NCBI GenBank assembly: GCA_018780805.1
Contig: JADMJD010000069.1
Location: forward strand, 1-58,224
DNA from: Rubrivivax sp.
GTDB lineage: Bacteria > Pseudomonadota > Gammaproteobacteria > Burkholderiales > Burkholderiaceae_C
Length of the DNA stretch: 58,224 nt
Reading direction: 5' to 3'
Below are positions 16,987-26,064 of the stretch, piece after piece. Every line of letters begins with the position of its first letter. Position 1 is the stretch's first letter. The notes beneath the pieces are model-generated. The model saw only the letters and a program-made list of their open reading frames with translations. It had not been told where the DNA came from and searched no databases. Position numbers and translations under genes: made by a program.

Positions 16987-18204
16987 ATGTTGTCGTCGCT
17001 GGCTTACCACGGCTACCAGGCCCACGCCGACCTGCTCTGGCCGCTGCGCACCGGCGCACGCTGGGCCGCGCAGTGGGCCGGGCCCGACCCGCACCCGGCC
17101 CTGCGCCCGCTGGCCGCGGTGTGGGAGATGCTGGGGTTCGTGGAGGTCACGCACCAGCGGCCGGACTTCGGCATCACCAGCATCGACGTGGCCGGCGTGC
17201 CGGTGCCGGTGGACGAGGAGGTGGTGCTGCGCACACCGTTTGCCACGCTGCTGCGTTTTGCCAAGCGCGGGATCACCGGGCAGCCGGCGATGCTGGTGGC
17301 CGCACCGATGTCGGGCCACTTTGCGACGCTGCTGCGCGACACCGTGCGCACCCTGCTGCCCGACCACGATGTCTACATCACCGACTGGCACAACGCACGC
17401 GACGTGCCGCTGAGCGCCGGCCGCTTCGGGCTGGACGAGTACATCGAACACCTGATGGACTTCATGGCCACCATCGGCCCGGGCGTGAACCTGATCGCCA
17501 TCTGCCAGCCCTGCGTGGCCGCGCTGGCCGCCACCGCGCTGATGGCCGAGGACCAGCACCCCGCCACGCCGCGCACGCTGACGCTGATGGCCGGCCCGAT
17601 CGACTGCCGCGTGATGCCGACCAAGGTGAACGAGCTCGCCACGTCCAAGCCCATCGAGTGGTTCCGCAAGAACCTGGTCTCGCCCGTGCCGCTGCGGCTG
17701 CCAGGGGCCTTCCGCGCGGTGTACCCCGGCTTTCTGCAGCTGACGGCCTTCATGAGCATGAACATGGAGCGCCATGTGCAGGCGCTGCGCCAGATGCACC
17801 AGCAACTGGCCAACGGCGAGCGTGAACTGGCCGAACCCACACGCCGCTTCTACGAGGAATATTTCGCCGTGGCCGACCTGCCGGCGGAGTTCTACCTGGA
17901 GACGGTGCAACTGGTGTTCCAGGAGTACGCGCTGGCCAAGGGCGAACTGCAGTTCCGTGGCCGGCCGGTGCGGCCCGGGGCCATCCGCCGCACCGCGCTG
18001 CTGACGGTGGAAGGTGAACGTGACGACATCTGCGCCGTGGGCCAGACCATGGCCGCGCACGCCTTGTGCGACAAGCTGCCCGCCACCCTGAAGGACCACT
18101 ACGTGCAGGCCGGCGTGGGCCACTACGGCGTGTTCAGCGGCCGGCGCTGGGCGGGCCAGGTCTACCCGCTGGTGCGGGACCTGGTCTACCGCTGGCGGGT
18201 CTGA
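16987..18204 (+). CDS. phaZ: Intracellular polyhydroxyalkanoate (PHB) depolymerase
   Basis: 405 residues from the ATG at 16987, with AGGAG just upstream. The start MLSSLAYHGYQAHADLLWPLR is typical of the PhaZ1 intracellular depolymerase family. The nucleophile elbow is AICQPCV, with Cys at about residue 173 in place of the lipase Ser, as reported for Ralstonia eutropha PhaZ1. Further motifs are VYITDWHNARDVP, the acid region VEGERDDICAVGQT and the His region GVGHYGVFSGRRW. It mobilises stored PHB granules to 3-hydroxybutyrate units in the cytoplasm. No signal peptide. Convergent with the GGDEF-EAL gene, 13 bases apart. Confidence 0.93.
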   Translation: MLSSLAYHGYQAHADLLWPLRTGARWAAQWAGPDPHPALRPLAAVWEMLGFVEVTHQRPDFGITSIDVAGVPVPVDEEVVLRTPFATLLRFAKRGITGQPAMLVAAPMSGHFATLLRDTVRTLLPDHDVYITDWHNARDVPLSAGRFGLDEYIEHLMDFMATIGPGVNLIAICQPCVAALAATALMAEDQHPATPRTLTLMAGPIDCRVMPTKVNELATSKPIEWFRKNLVSPVPLRLPGAFRAVYPGFLQLTAFMSMNMERHVQALRQMHQQLANGERELAEPTRRFYEEYFAVADLPAEFYLETVQLVFQEYALAKGELQFRGRPVRPGAIRRTALLTVEGERDDICAVGQTMAAHALCDKLPATLKDHYVQAGVGHYGVFSGRRWAGQVYPLVRDLVYRWRV

Positions 18205-18217
18205 GCGCGGCCCGGGC

Positions 18218-20254
18218 TCAGTCGATCTGCAAGGTGTCGGCCAGTGTGGCCGGCATCGTCGGCAAGTGGGCCAGCGTGTGGTCCGACGGGCCGGGCCGGG
18301 CGGGGGCCTGGGTGGTGGCGGCGTTGTGCTGCAGCGTGGCTGGCGCCACCGGGTGGCCCAGCAGGTAACCCTGGAACTCGTCGCAGCCGTGTTTCTGCAG
18401 CATGCGCAGCTGGCCCGGTGTTTCCACGCCCTCGGCATTGACGCGGATCTCCAGCGAATGCGCCAGCGAGATCACGGCGCGGACGATCAGGTTCACCTTC
18501 GGATCATCCGCCAGGGCCTGGGTGAAGGCCTTGTCGATCTTGAGCTTGTCGAACGGGAAGCGCCACAGGTAGGCCAGGCTGGAGCAGCCGGTGCCGAAGT
18601 CATCCATCGCGATGCGCACGCCCAGCGCCGACAAGGTGCGCAACATGCGCACCACCTGCTCGGTGTTGCGCATCAGCAGGGTCTCGGTGATCTCCAGCTC
18701 CAGCCGCTGCGGCGCCAGGCCGCTCTGGGCCAGTGCACGGGTCACGTGGTGCACCAGCTGTTCACCCCGGAACTGCGCCGGTGACAGGTTGATCGACACC
18801 GACAGCGGTGCCGGCCAATGGGCCGCCTCCACGCAGGCCCGGCGCAGCACCCAGGCGCCGATGGTGTCGATCAGGCCGTTTTCTTCGGCCAGCGGAATGA
18901 ACTGCGCCGGTGGCAGCTCGCCGCGTGTGGGGTGGGTCCAGCGCAACAGGGCTTCGTAGCCCGTGAGCGTGTGGCCGTCGCCGCCGTACTGCGGCTGGTA
19001 GTGCAGGTGCAGGCGGTCCTCCTGCACGGCCTGGCGCAGGTCACGCACCAGCTCGCGGCGGTCCTGCAACTCACGGTCGAGTTGGGCGTCGTAGAAGCTG
19101 AAGCCGCCGCGGCCGGCGGCCTTGGCGCGGTACAGCGCCAGGTCGGCCTTGTGCAACAGCTCTTCCAGGCTGCCGGCATCGGCGCCGAAGATGGCCGCAC
19201 CGACGCTGACGCCGCAGGACACGGAGGTCTGTCCCGCGTGCTGGCCGCCCACGCGGTAGGGTTTGCTCAGCGCGTCGAGGATGCGTTGCGCCGTGCGGCG
19301 CACGGCCTCGGCGCCTTCCACGCCCTGCTGCAGCACCGCAAACTCATCGCCGCCCAGCCGGGCCACGGTGTCGCCGTTGCGCAGCACGTCGCGCAGGCGC
19401 TGTGTGGCCTGGCGCAGCACCTCGTCGCCGGCGGCATGGCCCAGGCTGTCGTTCACGTCCTTGAAGTGGTCCAGGTCCAGGCACAACACGGCAAAGTCGC
19501 CGCCGCCCAGGCCACGGCGCTGCACGGCCTGGGCCAGCGCCTCGCCGAAGCTGCTGCGGTTGAGCGCGCCGCTCAGGGCGTCGTGGCGGGCGAGGTAGTG
19601 CACCCGGTCTTCCGCCCGGCGCTCGGCGCGTTGCCGGCTGCGCAGCTGGGCCAGGCCCAGGCCGGCCAGGGCCGACAGCCCCAGGGCGACGGCCAGCGTG
19701 TTCTGCCACAGCGCGGCCTGCACGCTGGCGTGGCGCTCGGTCTGGTCCACGTGCACCTCCACCGCACCGAGCACCCGGCCCTCTGTCTTCACCGGCACAA
19801 AGGCCTGGCTGTAGTGCAGCGGGCGGTCACCGCGGCCGTCGCTCTCGTGCAGCTCGACGAGCGGCTCGCCGCGCAACACCTCGTGTGGCAGGCTGGCGCG
19901 GCGCGCCGGGCGCAGCACCTCGGCATCGGGCCGGTCCAGGTCGTCGGAGACCAGCAACTGCACGCCGTCGCTGCGGAAGAGCTTGAAGCGGAAGACATCG
20001 CCCACGCGGCGCAGCTGGCGCAGGCTGGCCAGCGCAGCCGGTCTGGCCTGACCGGCGAGCAGGTCCTGCAGGTCGGGCGTGGCCTCGATCACCAGCTCGG
20101 CGTGGTGCAGGGCCAGGTGTTCGGCGTCGTGCTGCAGCTGGCTGCGCGAGGATTGGTGCATCGAGGCCAGCACCCCCAACACCGCCAGCAGCACCGTGGC
20201 AGCCCAGGCCAGCGGCCAGCGCCAGCTGGCGGTGCGGGTCGGGCTGCTGGGCAT
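18218..20254 (-). CDS. Membrane GGDEF-EAL protein (c-di-GMP synthesis/hydrolysis)
   Basis: 678 residues; AGGAG lies seven bases before the ATG. Order: transmembrane helix about 14-32, periplasmic sensor about 33-180, second transmembrane helix about 183-203, GGDEF domain with an intact GGDEF at 301-305 and an RNGD inhibitory site five residues before it, then an EAL domain with EAL at 434-436. Other EAL catalytic motifs are intact: SINLSPAQF, LEITETLLM, DDFGTGCSSLAYL, KIDKAF and AEGVET. Both activities are therefore possible. The gene follows the RND pump genes on the same strand, but a hairpin at 20277-20296 separates them. Confidence 0.95.
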   Translation of the reverse strand: MPSSPTRTASWRWPLAWAATVLLAVLGVLASMHQSSRSQLQHDAEHLALHHAELVIEATPDLQDLLAGQARPAALASLRQLRRVGDVFRFKLFRSDGVQLLVSDDLDRPDAEVLRPARRASLPHEVLRGEPLVELHESDGRGDRPLHYSQAFVPVKTEGRVLGAVEVHVDQTERHASVQAALWQNTLAVALGLSALAGLGLAQLRSRQRAERRAEDRVHYLARHDALSGALNRSSFGEALAQAVQRRGLGGGDFAVLCLDLDHFKDVNDSLGHAAGDEVLRQATQRLRDVLRNGDTVARLGGDEFAVLQQGVEGAEAVRRTAQRILDALSKPYRVGGQHAGQTSVSCGVSVGAAIFGADAGSLEELLHKADLALYRAKAAGRGGFSFYDAQLDRELQDRRELVRDLRQAVQEDRLHLHYQPQYGGDGHTLTGYEALLRWTHPTRGELPPAQFIPLAEENGLIDTIGAWVLRRACVEAAHWPAPLSVSINLSPAQFRGEQLVHHVTRALAQSGLAPQRLELEITETLLMRNTEQVVRMLRTLSALGVRIAMDDFGTGCSSLAYLWRFPFDKLKIDKAFTQALADDPKVNLIVRAVISLAHSLEIRVNAEGVETPGQLRMLQKHGCDEFQGYLLGHPVAPATLQHNAATTQAPARPGPSDHTLAHLPTMPATLADTLQID

Positions 20255-20276
20255 TCGACAACTCCTGCAAAAGCGC

Positions 20277-20296
20277 AGCGGGCCCCCTGGCCCGCT
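20277..20296 (-). terminator. Hairpin between the RND permease and GGDEF-EAL genes
   Basis: Perfect eight-base stem AGCGGGCC/GGCCCGCT with a four-base loop. On the minus strand a short CTTTT run follows four bases after the stem. It could weakly terminate the pump transcript. The ribosome site of the GGDEF-EAL gene lies directly after it. Confidence 0.5.
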
Positions 20297-20348
20297 GGTA
20301 TCACTGTGTTGTCGGCCGCGGCCGGATGGCCTTGAGGCTCAGTCGCCC

Positions 20349-23300
20349 TCAGTCCCGGTCAGCGGGCATGGCCACGGGCAGCACTGGGCCCCCGCCGGCT
20401 TCATGCACGGCCGGCGCCGGTTTCTTGTCACGCACCAGGTAGCTGTAGATCACCGGCACCACCACCAGCGTCAGCAGCGTCGACGTGAGGATGCCGCCGA
20501 TGATCGCGCGGCCCATCGGGGCCTGGATCTCGCCGCCGTCGTTCAGCGCCAGGGCCAGCGGCAGCATGCCGAAGACCATGGCCGCGGTCGTCATGATGAT
20601 GGGCCGCATGCGGATCAGGCCGGCCTGCAGCAGTGCGTCTTTCACCGTGGCGCCGGCCTTGCGCGCCTGGTTGGCAAAGTCCACCAGCAGGATGGCGTTT
20701 TTGGTCACCAGGCCCATCAGCATCACCAGGCCGATCATCGAAAACACGTTCAAGGTGCTGCGCCAGGCCAGCAGCGCCAGCATCACGCCGATCAGCGCCA
20801 GCGGCAGGCTGGCCATGATGGCGATGGGCTGGATGAAACTTCCGAACTGGCTGGCCAGCACGATGTAGATGAAGATCACCGCCAGCAGCATCGCACTGAG
20901 CATGCCGCCGAAAGCGTCCTGCTGTTCCTTGGTCTGGCCGCCGACGTCGAAGCTGTAGCCCGGCGGCAGCACGGTCTGGTCGACCAGCTTCTGCACGTCG
21001 TTGCCCACGTCACCTGCGGGCCGGCCCTCGACACCAGCGAACACCGCCTCGCGGCGCTGCAGGTTCTGGCGCCGGATGATCTGCGGGTTGAACACCGGCT
21101 CCACCGTGGCCACGCTGTCCAGCGTGATGGGCGTGCCGTCGGCGGCAAAGGCCACCGGCAGGCCGCGCATCTGCTCGATGCTCTGGCGTTGCGCCTCGGG
21201 CAGGCGCAGCACCACGTCGACCAGGTCGCCGTCGGGCGTGGTCCAGTAGGTCGCGGTTTCGCCGTTCACGTAAGCGCGCAGCGACGAGGCGAGCTGCGGC
21301 GCGGTCAGGCCGAGCTCACGCACGGCACTGGGTTTCAGGCGCACGGCGTAGGCCGGCACACCGGGCTGCACCGAGAGCTCGACATCCACCACACCCGGGA
21401 TCTTCTTGAGTTTTTCAGAGAACTCGGTGGCCACCCGGGCGAGGCCCTCGGCATCACTGCCCAGCAGCGCCACGTAGATGGGCCGGTTGAAACCCACCGA
21501 GGCATCGGTGCCGGGGATCTTGGCGATCTGCGCGCGGATGGTGTCTTCCACCTCCTTCTGCGAGCGGCTGCGTTCATCGCGCGGCGTCAGCGCGATCTGC
21601 AGCCAGGCCTGGTTGCGCTGGCCGGCGCCACCCACCCAGGTGGACACGGTCTTGACCTCGGGCAGCGCGCGCACGATGTCCTCGATCTGGCGCACCTTGG
21701 CGTCGCTGCGCTCCAGGCTCGACCCCACCGGCATGCGCAGCGCCAGCTGCGTGAAACCCTGGTCGGTCTGCGGCACGAACTCGCTGCCCACCAGCGGCGC
21801 CAGGCCGATGGCGGCGATGAAACTGCCGGCACCGATGGCCAGCACCACGCCGCGCGGCGTCAGCGTGGCCGAGCGCAGACGGCGCGGCTGGCTGCGGTCA
21901 CGCTGGCCGTCAGCGCGGAATGGGCGGCCGAAAGCCGGCAACACCCACAGCCGGTAGCGCCGCCCGCTGAAGGCCCAGTGGATGACGTTTTCGTACACGC
22001 GGTGCAGCGTGTCCATGCCACGGTCCACACCACGCATCAAATGGCCCAGCACCGGCAGCCGCAACAGGCGGGTGGACGGCGGGTCCTTCCAGACGCTGGA
22101 CAACATCGGGTCCAGCGTGAAGCTGACGAACAGGCTCACCAGCACCGCCACCACCACGGTGATGCCAAACGGAAAGAAGAACTTGCCGATGATGCCGCCC
22201 ATGAAGGCCACCGGCACAAACACCGCGCAGATGGCAAACGTGGTGGCCAGCACCGCGAGGCCGATCTCCTCCGTGCCCTCGCGCGCCGCGGTGAAGTGGT
22301 CCTTGCCCATCGCCACGTGGCGCACGATGTTTTCGCGCACGACGATGGCGTCGTCGATCAGCAAACCGATGCACAGGCTGAGCGCCATCATCGTCATGAA
22401 GTTCAGCGTGAAGCCGAAGGCGTGCACGGCGATGAAGCTGCTGATCACCGCGATCGGCAACGTGAGCCCGGTGATGATGGTGCTGCGCCAGCTGTGCAGG
22501 AACAGGAAGACGATGGCCACCGTCAGCAGCGCACCTTCGATCAGCGTGTTCTGCAGGCCTTTCAACGAGCCCTTGACCCAGTCGCTGGACGCGTAGATGA
22601 GCTTCATCTGCACATCGGGCGGCAGCAGCGGCTTGAGCTCTTCCATCGCCGCCTTCACCGCGTCCCCGGTCTTGACGATGTTGGCGTCCTGCTGTTTGAA
22701 AACGTTGAAGTTGATGGCACGCTGGCCGTCGATGCGGGCCTGCGAATCCGGCTCGCGTTCACGTTCCACCAGCACACCCAGGTCGCCCAGCGTCAGCGGC
22801 AGGCCGTTCTTGCGCGCCACCACGATGTCCTGGAACTGGCGCGGGTCGCGCACGCGGCCTTCCACACGCAGCAGCGAATCCTGCACCGCGGTGCTGATCA
22901 CGCCCACCGGCTGGTCGGCGTTGGCCGCCGCCAGCGCCGTGGCGATCTCGGCCGGCGTCACACCGTAGGTGCGCAGGCGCACCGGGTCCAGGTCGATGCG
23001 CACCTCGCGTTGCGTGAGGCCGTTGATGTCCACACGCGCCACACCTTCCACACGCTGCAGGCGTTTGCCCACCAGCTGTTCACCCAGCAGCGACAGCTCG
23101 CGCGCGCTGCGGGTGGCCGACAGCAACGCCAGGTTCACCACCGGCTCGGCGTTGTCGTTGTTGAAGCGCGCGATGGTCGGCGCCTCGGCGTCGTCCGGCA
23201 GGCTGGCCTGCACCGCAGCCACACGGTCACGCATCTCCTGCAGCGCACGCGACATGTCGGTGTCCAGGCTGAACTCGGCGCTGATGCCGACCTTGCCCTC

Positions 23301-23555
23301 CTGGCTGCGCGACATGATCTTGTTGACGCCGGCCACGCTGTTGATAGCCTCTTCGATCGGCTTGGCGATCTCGCGCTCCACCGCCTCCGGGCTGGCACCG
23401 GGGTAACGCACCTCGATCCACACGCCGGGCGGCGAGATGTCGGGCATCTGCTCCACGCCCAGGCGGTTCCAGGCGAACAGGCCCAGCACACACAGGGCCA
23501 CCATCACCATGGTCGCGAAGACCGGGTTCTGGATCGAAACGCGGGTCATCCACAT
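20349..23555 (-). CDS. RND efflux transporter, inner-membrane permease subunit (HAE1 type)
   Basis: 1068 residues, the usual RND length. It starts MWMTRVSIQNPVFATM, the family start followed by TM1. The proton-relay Asp pair in TM4 is present (LLIDDAIVVREN, residues 401-402). Two large periplasmic loops and twelve predicted transmembrane helices fit a homotrimeric drug/proton antiporter. A short Arg-rich insert (GRPFRADGQRDRSQPRRLRS) lies in the cytoplasmic region before TM7, where relatives are usually shorter. The adaptor gene ends 13 bases upstream, so the two form one operon. No outer-membrane channel gene is present, so a TolC-type partner must be encoded elsewhere. Confidence 0.95.
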   Translation of the reverse strand: MWMTRVSIQNPVFATMVMVALCVLGLFAWNRLGVEQMPDISPPGVWIEVRYPGASPEAVEREIAKPIEEAINSVAGVNKIMSRSQEGKVGISAEFSLDTDMSRALQEMRDRVAAVQASLPDDAEAPTIARFNNDNAEPVVNLALLSATRSARELSLLGEQLVGKRLQRVEGVARVDINGLTQREVRIDLDPVRLRTYGVTPAEIATALAAANADQPVGVISTAVQDSLLRVEGRVRDPRQFQDIVVARKNGLPLTLGDLGVLVEREREPDSQARIDGQRAINFNVFKQQDANIVKTGDAVKAAMEELKPLLPPDVQMKLIYASSDWVKGSLKGLQNTLIEGALLTVAIVFLFLHSWRSTIITGLTLPIAVISSFIAVHAFGFTLNFMTMMALSLCIGLLIDDAIVVRENIVRHVAMGKDHFTAAREGTEEIGLAVLATTFAICAVFVPVAFMGGIIGKFFFPFGITVVVAVLVSLFVSFTLDPMLSSVWKDPPSTRLLRLPVLGHLMRGVDRGMDTLHRVYENVIHWAFSGRRYRLWVLPAFGRPFRADGQRDRSQPRRLRSATLTPRGVVLAIGAGSFIAAIGLAPLVGSEFVPQTDQGFTQLALRMPVGSSLERSDAKVRQIEDIVRALPEVKTVSTWVGGAGQRNQAWLQIALTPRDERSRSQKEVEDTIRAQIAKIPGTDASVGFNRPIYVALLGSDAEGLARVATEFSEKLKKIPGVVDVELSVQPGVPAYAVRLKPSAVRELGLTAPQLASSLRAYVNGETATYWTTPDGDLVDVVLRLPEAQRQSIEQMRGLPVAFAADGTPITLDSVATVEPVFNPQIIRRQNLQRREAVFAGVEGRPAGDVGNDVQKLVDQTVLPPGYSFDVGGQTKEQQDAFGGMLSAMLLAVIFIYIVLASQFGSFIQPIAIMASLPLALIGVMLALLAWRSTLNVFSMIGLVMLMGLVTKNAILLVDFANQARKAGATVKDALLQAGLIRMRPIIMTTAAMVFGMLPLALALNDGGEIQAPMGRAIIGGILTSTLLTLVVVPVIYSYLVRDKKPAPAVHEAGGGPVLPVAMPADRD

Positions 23556-23568
23556 GGTTGCGCCCTCC

Positions 23569-24762
23569 TCACTTCACAGGGTTGGACGCCGCGGTGGACA
23601 CGGCGGAAGACGCCACGGCCGCGGCCTTCTGGGCCACCACGCTGGCCTTGGCACCTTCGCGCAGGTTCTCGAAACGCGCGGCCAGCACCTGGCTGGCGGG
23701 CGTCAGGCCCTGCAGCACCTCGATTCGGCCCTCGCGCTCGTCGCGCCGGCCCACGGTGATGGCACGGCGTGCGAGCACACCGTTTTCGATCACCCAGACG
23801 TGGTCCTGGCCCGAGGTGGTGCCCACCGCGGTGGCCGGCACCGTCAGGCGCTGGGACGGGTCGGCCAGCTCGGCGCGCGCCACCGCGTACTGGCCGGCGC
23901 GCAGGCGCTCCTGCGGGTTGGGCAGCTCGATGGTCACGCCAATGGAGCGTGTGCCGGCCGCGGCCGCTGGTGCAATGCGGGCGATGCGGCCGCTGACGGC
24001 CTCGTCCAGGCCTTCCACCTGCACCGCCACCGCGAGGCCCGGCGCCAGGCGCGAGACCTCGTGCGTGCCGACGTTGCCCGCCAGCTCCAGCCGCGACAGA
24101 TCGACGAGGGTCAGCACCTCTTGCTCGGGGCTCACCTTCTCGCCCGGCAGCACATGGCGCTTGGCCACGATGCCGGCGATGGGGGCCACCAGCGTGGCGT
24201 CGCGCAGGCTCACACGCGCCATGTCGGCCGAAGCGATGGCGGCATTGAGCTGGGCGCGCGTGGTTTCCAGCGTGGCGCGCGACGCGTCCAGCGCCGCCGA
24301 CGAGATGAACTGCTGGGCCGCCAGGCGTTCGTTCTGCACCTGCGTGCGCTCGGCCTGGGCCAGCGTGGCGCGCGCGGCAGCCACGTTGGCATTGCGTTCG
24401 GCCACGCGGCTGTTCACATCCGCCAGGTCGATCTGGCCCAGCACCTGGCCAGCCTTCACGCGCGCACCCTCCGCAACGTTCAGCGTGACCAGCGTGCCGG
24501 CGGCCTTGGCCTTGAGCACCGCGGTGCCCGGCGCCACCAGCGGGCCGGAAAACTCCACCCGGCCGGGCATGGCCGCCAGCAGCGGCTGCGCCACCTCGCG
24601 GGTGGCGAACTCCAGCGGGGTTTCGGGCTTCTTCTTGTCGTCGCCACCGGCCTGTACCGCAGCAGCGCCGTCCTTGGGCTTGGCGGTGCTGACGATGGCC
24701 ACGCCCACCCCTGCCGCCACCACGATCACGAGCCCGCCACCAATGAGCCACTTCTTTTGCAT
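23569..24762 (-). CDS. RND efflux periplasmic adaptor (membrane fusion protein)
   Basis: 397 residues. The N-terminal [20 protein letters not shown] is an uncleaved inner-membrane anchor. After it come a lipoyl-like half-motif ([25 protein letters not shown]), a coiled-coil hairpin of about 75 residues rich in Ala, Arg and Glu, the second lipoyl half ([23 protein letters not shown]), then beta-barrel and membrane-proximal domains. It would link the permease to an outer-membrane channel across the periplasm. It is the first gene of the pump operon. A possible operator lies 44 bases upstream. Confidence 0.94.
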   Translation of the reverse strand: MQKKWLIGGGLVIVVAAGVGVAIVSTAKPKDGAAAVQAGGDDKKKPETPLEFATREVAQPLLAAMPGRVEFSGPLVAPGTAVLKAKAAGTLVTLNVAEGARVKAGQVLGQIDLADVNSRVAERNANVAAARATLAQAERTQVQNERLAAQQFISSAALDASRATLETTRAQLNAAIASADMARVSLRDATLVAPIAGIVAKRHVLPGEKVSPEQEVLTLVDLSRLELAGNVGTHEVSRLAPGLAVAVQVEGLDEAVSGRIARIAPAAAAGTRSIGVTIELPNPQERLRAGQYAVARAELADPSQRLTVPATAVGTTSGQDHVWVIENGVLARRAITVGRRDEREGRIEVLQGLTPASQVLAARFENLREGAKASVVAQKAAAVASSAVSTAASNPVK

Positions 24763-24805
24763 GTGCTTGTCCTCTGTCCGCCCGGTCGTCCAGGCGGGGC
24801 GAGTG

Positions 24806-24820
24806 TGTCAGCGCGTGACA
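24806..24820. promoter_or_regulatory. Small palindrome upstream of the RND operon
   Basis: TGTCA-GCGCG-TGACA, five-base arms around a five-base centre that is itself nearly symmetric. Located 44 bases before the adaptor ATG, where a local repressor could bind. No regulator gene lies beside the pump. Confidence 0.3.
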
Positions 24821-24899
24821 GCGGCCACCAGCCCACATGCGACGAACTGCAGCCGGGCGGCGACGGACTGCAGCGGCGCCGGATGCGGGACGGAACTCT

Positions 24900-24929
24900 C
24901 AAGGTGAACCGGCTTTGCCGGGCACCTTG
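24900..24929. repeat. Nested hairpin element
   Basis: Outer arms CAAGGTG (24900-24906) and CACCTTG (24923-24929) enclose inner arms CCGGC/GCCGG with a TTT loop. A G-rich stretch, CTCTGGGGGGCGGGCAGG, follows. This layout resembles short repeats between genes in many Burkholderiales chromosomes. It lies between the degenerate EAL gene and the pump operon. Confidence 0.55.
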
Positions 24930-24974
24930 GCGCCCTCTGGGGGGCGGGCAGGGCAACGCCCTGCGCTGGGGCGC

Positions 24975-26015
24975 TCAAGCCGTGTCGGCGAAGTCCGGCA
25001 TCACCTGGGGCGGCATCCAGTCTTCTGCCGGCCCCCAGGCGCCCAGCAGCGGCCCCTGGCCCAGCCGGCAACCGGCCATGCCCAGGGCCTGGGCCTGCAC
25101 CGCACTGTCCAGGCCGTCGGCCACCGTCAACATGCCCAGGCTGGCGGCCAGGCGGGCGGTGGATTCCACCACCAGGCGCTGCGCCGGGCCGTGACCCGCG
25201 CGTTCCACGAGCGAACGGTCCAGCCGCACGGCACGCACCGGCAGCTGGTTCAGGTGGGCCAGCGACGCAGCGCCAGCGCCAAAACCATCGGCCACCAGGG
25301 TGTGGCCTTGCTGGTGCAGGCGCCGGGCGGTCTCGGGCAGCAAGGCCTGGCGGCCGGCCTCCACCGGGTGCACACACAGGCGCAGGCGCTCACGGTCCAG
25401 TCCGGCGCTGGCCAGCACCTGCGCCAGCAGGTCGGGCAGCGTGGGCAGGGCCAGCCACATCGGTGGCAGGTGCAGCCAGAGGGCGGCGTCACCGCGCCGG
25501 TCCAGCGCCGGCAACCAGCGCTGGAAGTGTCGGCCTGCCGGCAGCAGCCAGGCGGCCAGCAGCGCGGCGAGCAGATCGGCAGGCAAGGTGTCGGCGCTGT
25601 CTGGGGGCGGTGGAATTCCGTGCAAGGCGGCCTCCAGCCCGCAGGGCCGCAACGAAGGCAAGGCACACAGCGGGCGGTAGACGACGTGCACCTGCCCGTC
25701 CGCCAACGCGCGCGCGACGGCGGTGGCCCAGGCGGCGCCAACGTCCGGTTCGGCAGGCGCCGGCGGGGCCACCGGCACGGGCAGGTCCACAGGCTGGGCG
25801 GCGGCGGGCGCCGCCCGCAGCTGGCGCACCAGGGGTTCGCCCAGCACACCGATCAGCAGCACCAGGCCCGCACCCAGGCCCAGCGCCAGCGCACCCTGCC
25901 CGGCCACGGCCACGGTGGCCACGGCCAGCAAGGCCGGCCCCCAAAGGGCCCAGCGCAAACGCCGGTGCAGCGGCTGCGCGGCAAAGCGCCGGACGAAGAA
26001 GGTGATCACGCGCAT
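24975..26015 (-). CDS. Membrane protein with a degenerate EAL domain
   Basis: 346 residues. Two hydrophobic helices at about 25-65 are followed by a Pro/Ala linker and an EAL-type domain. The EAL position reads GLEAALHG. The other catalytic motifs are damaged: DDFGTG is ADGFGAG, KID is RLD, and AEGVET is ADGLDS. Metal-binding Asp and Glu positions and the catalytic Lys are therefore lost, so phosphodiesterase activity is unlikely. Overall fold motifs survive (FGAGAASLAHLNQLPVRAVRLD), so it may bind c-di-GMP or a protein partner. Lies between a chemotaxis receptor and the RND operon. Confidence 0.8.
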   Translation of the reverse strand: MRVITFFVRRFAAQPLHRRLRWALWGPALLAVATVAVAGQGALALGLGAGLVLLIGVLGEPLVRQLRAAPAAAQPVDLPVPVAPPAPAEPDVGAAWATAVARALADGQVHVVYRPLCALPSLRPCGLEAALHGIPPPPDSADTLPADLLAALLAAWLLPAGRHFQRWLPALDRRGDAALWLHLPPMWLALPTLPDLLAQVLASAGLDRERLRLCVHPVEAGRQALLPETARRLHQQGHTLVADGFGAGAASLAHLNQLPVRAVRLDRSLVERAGHGPAQRLVVESTARLAASLGMLTVADGLDSAVQAQALGMAGCRLGQGPLLGAWGPAEDWMPPQVMPDFADTA

Positions 26016-26064
26016 GTCCTCCGCCTTATCGGCGCGGCGGACACGGGGCTGAAGCCTGCACGAC

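Noticed and set aside
20079..23759. A very long open frame on the plus strand opposite the RND pump
   Set aside because: Composition is dominated by His, Gln, Arg and Ala as expected for the shadow of a GC-rich gene. The minus-strand frame is an unmistakable RND permease and adaptor.
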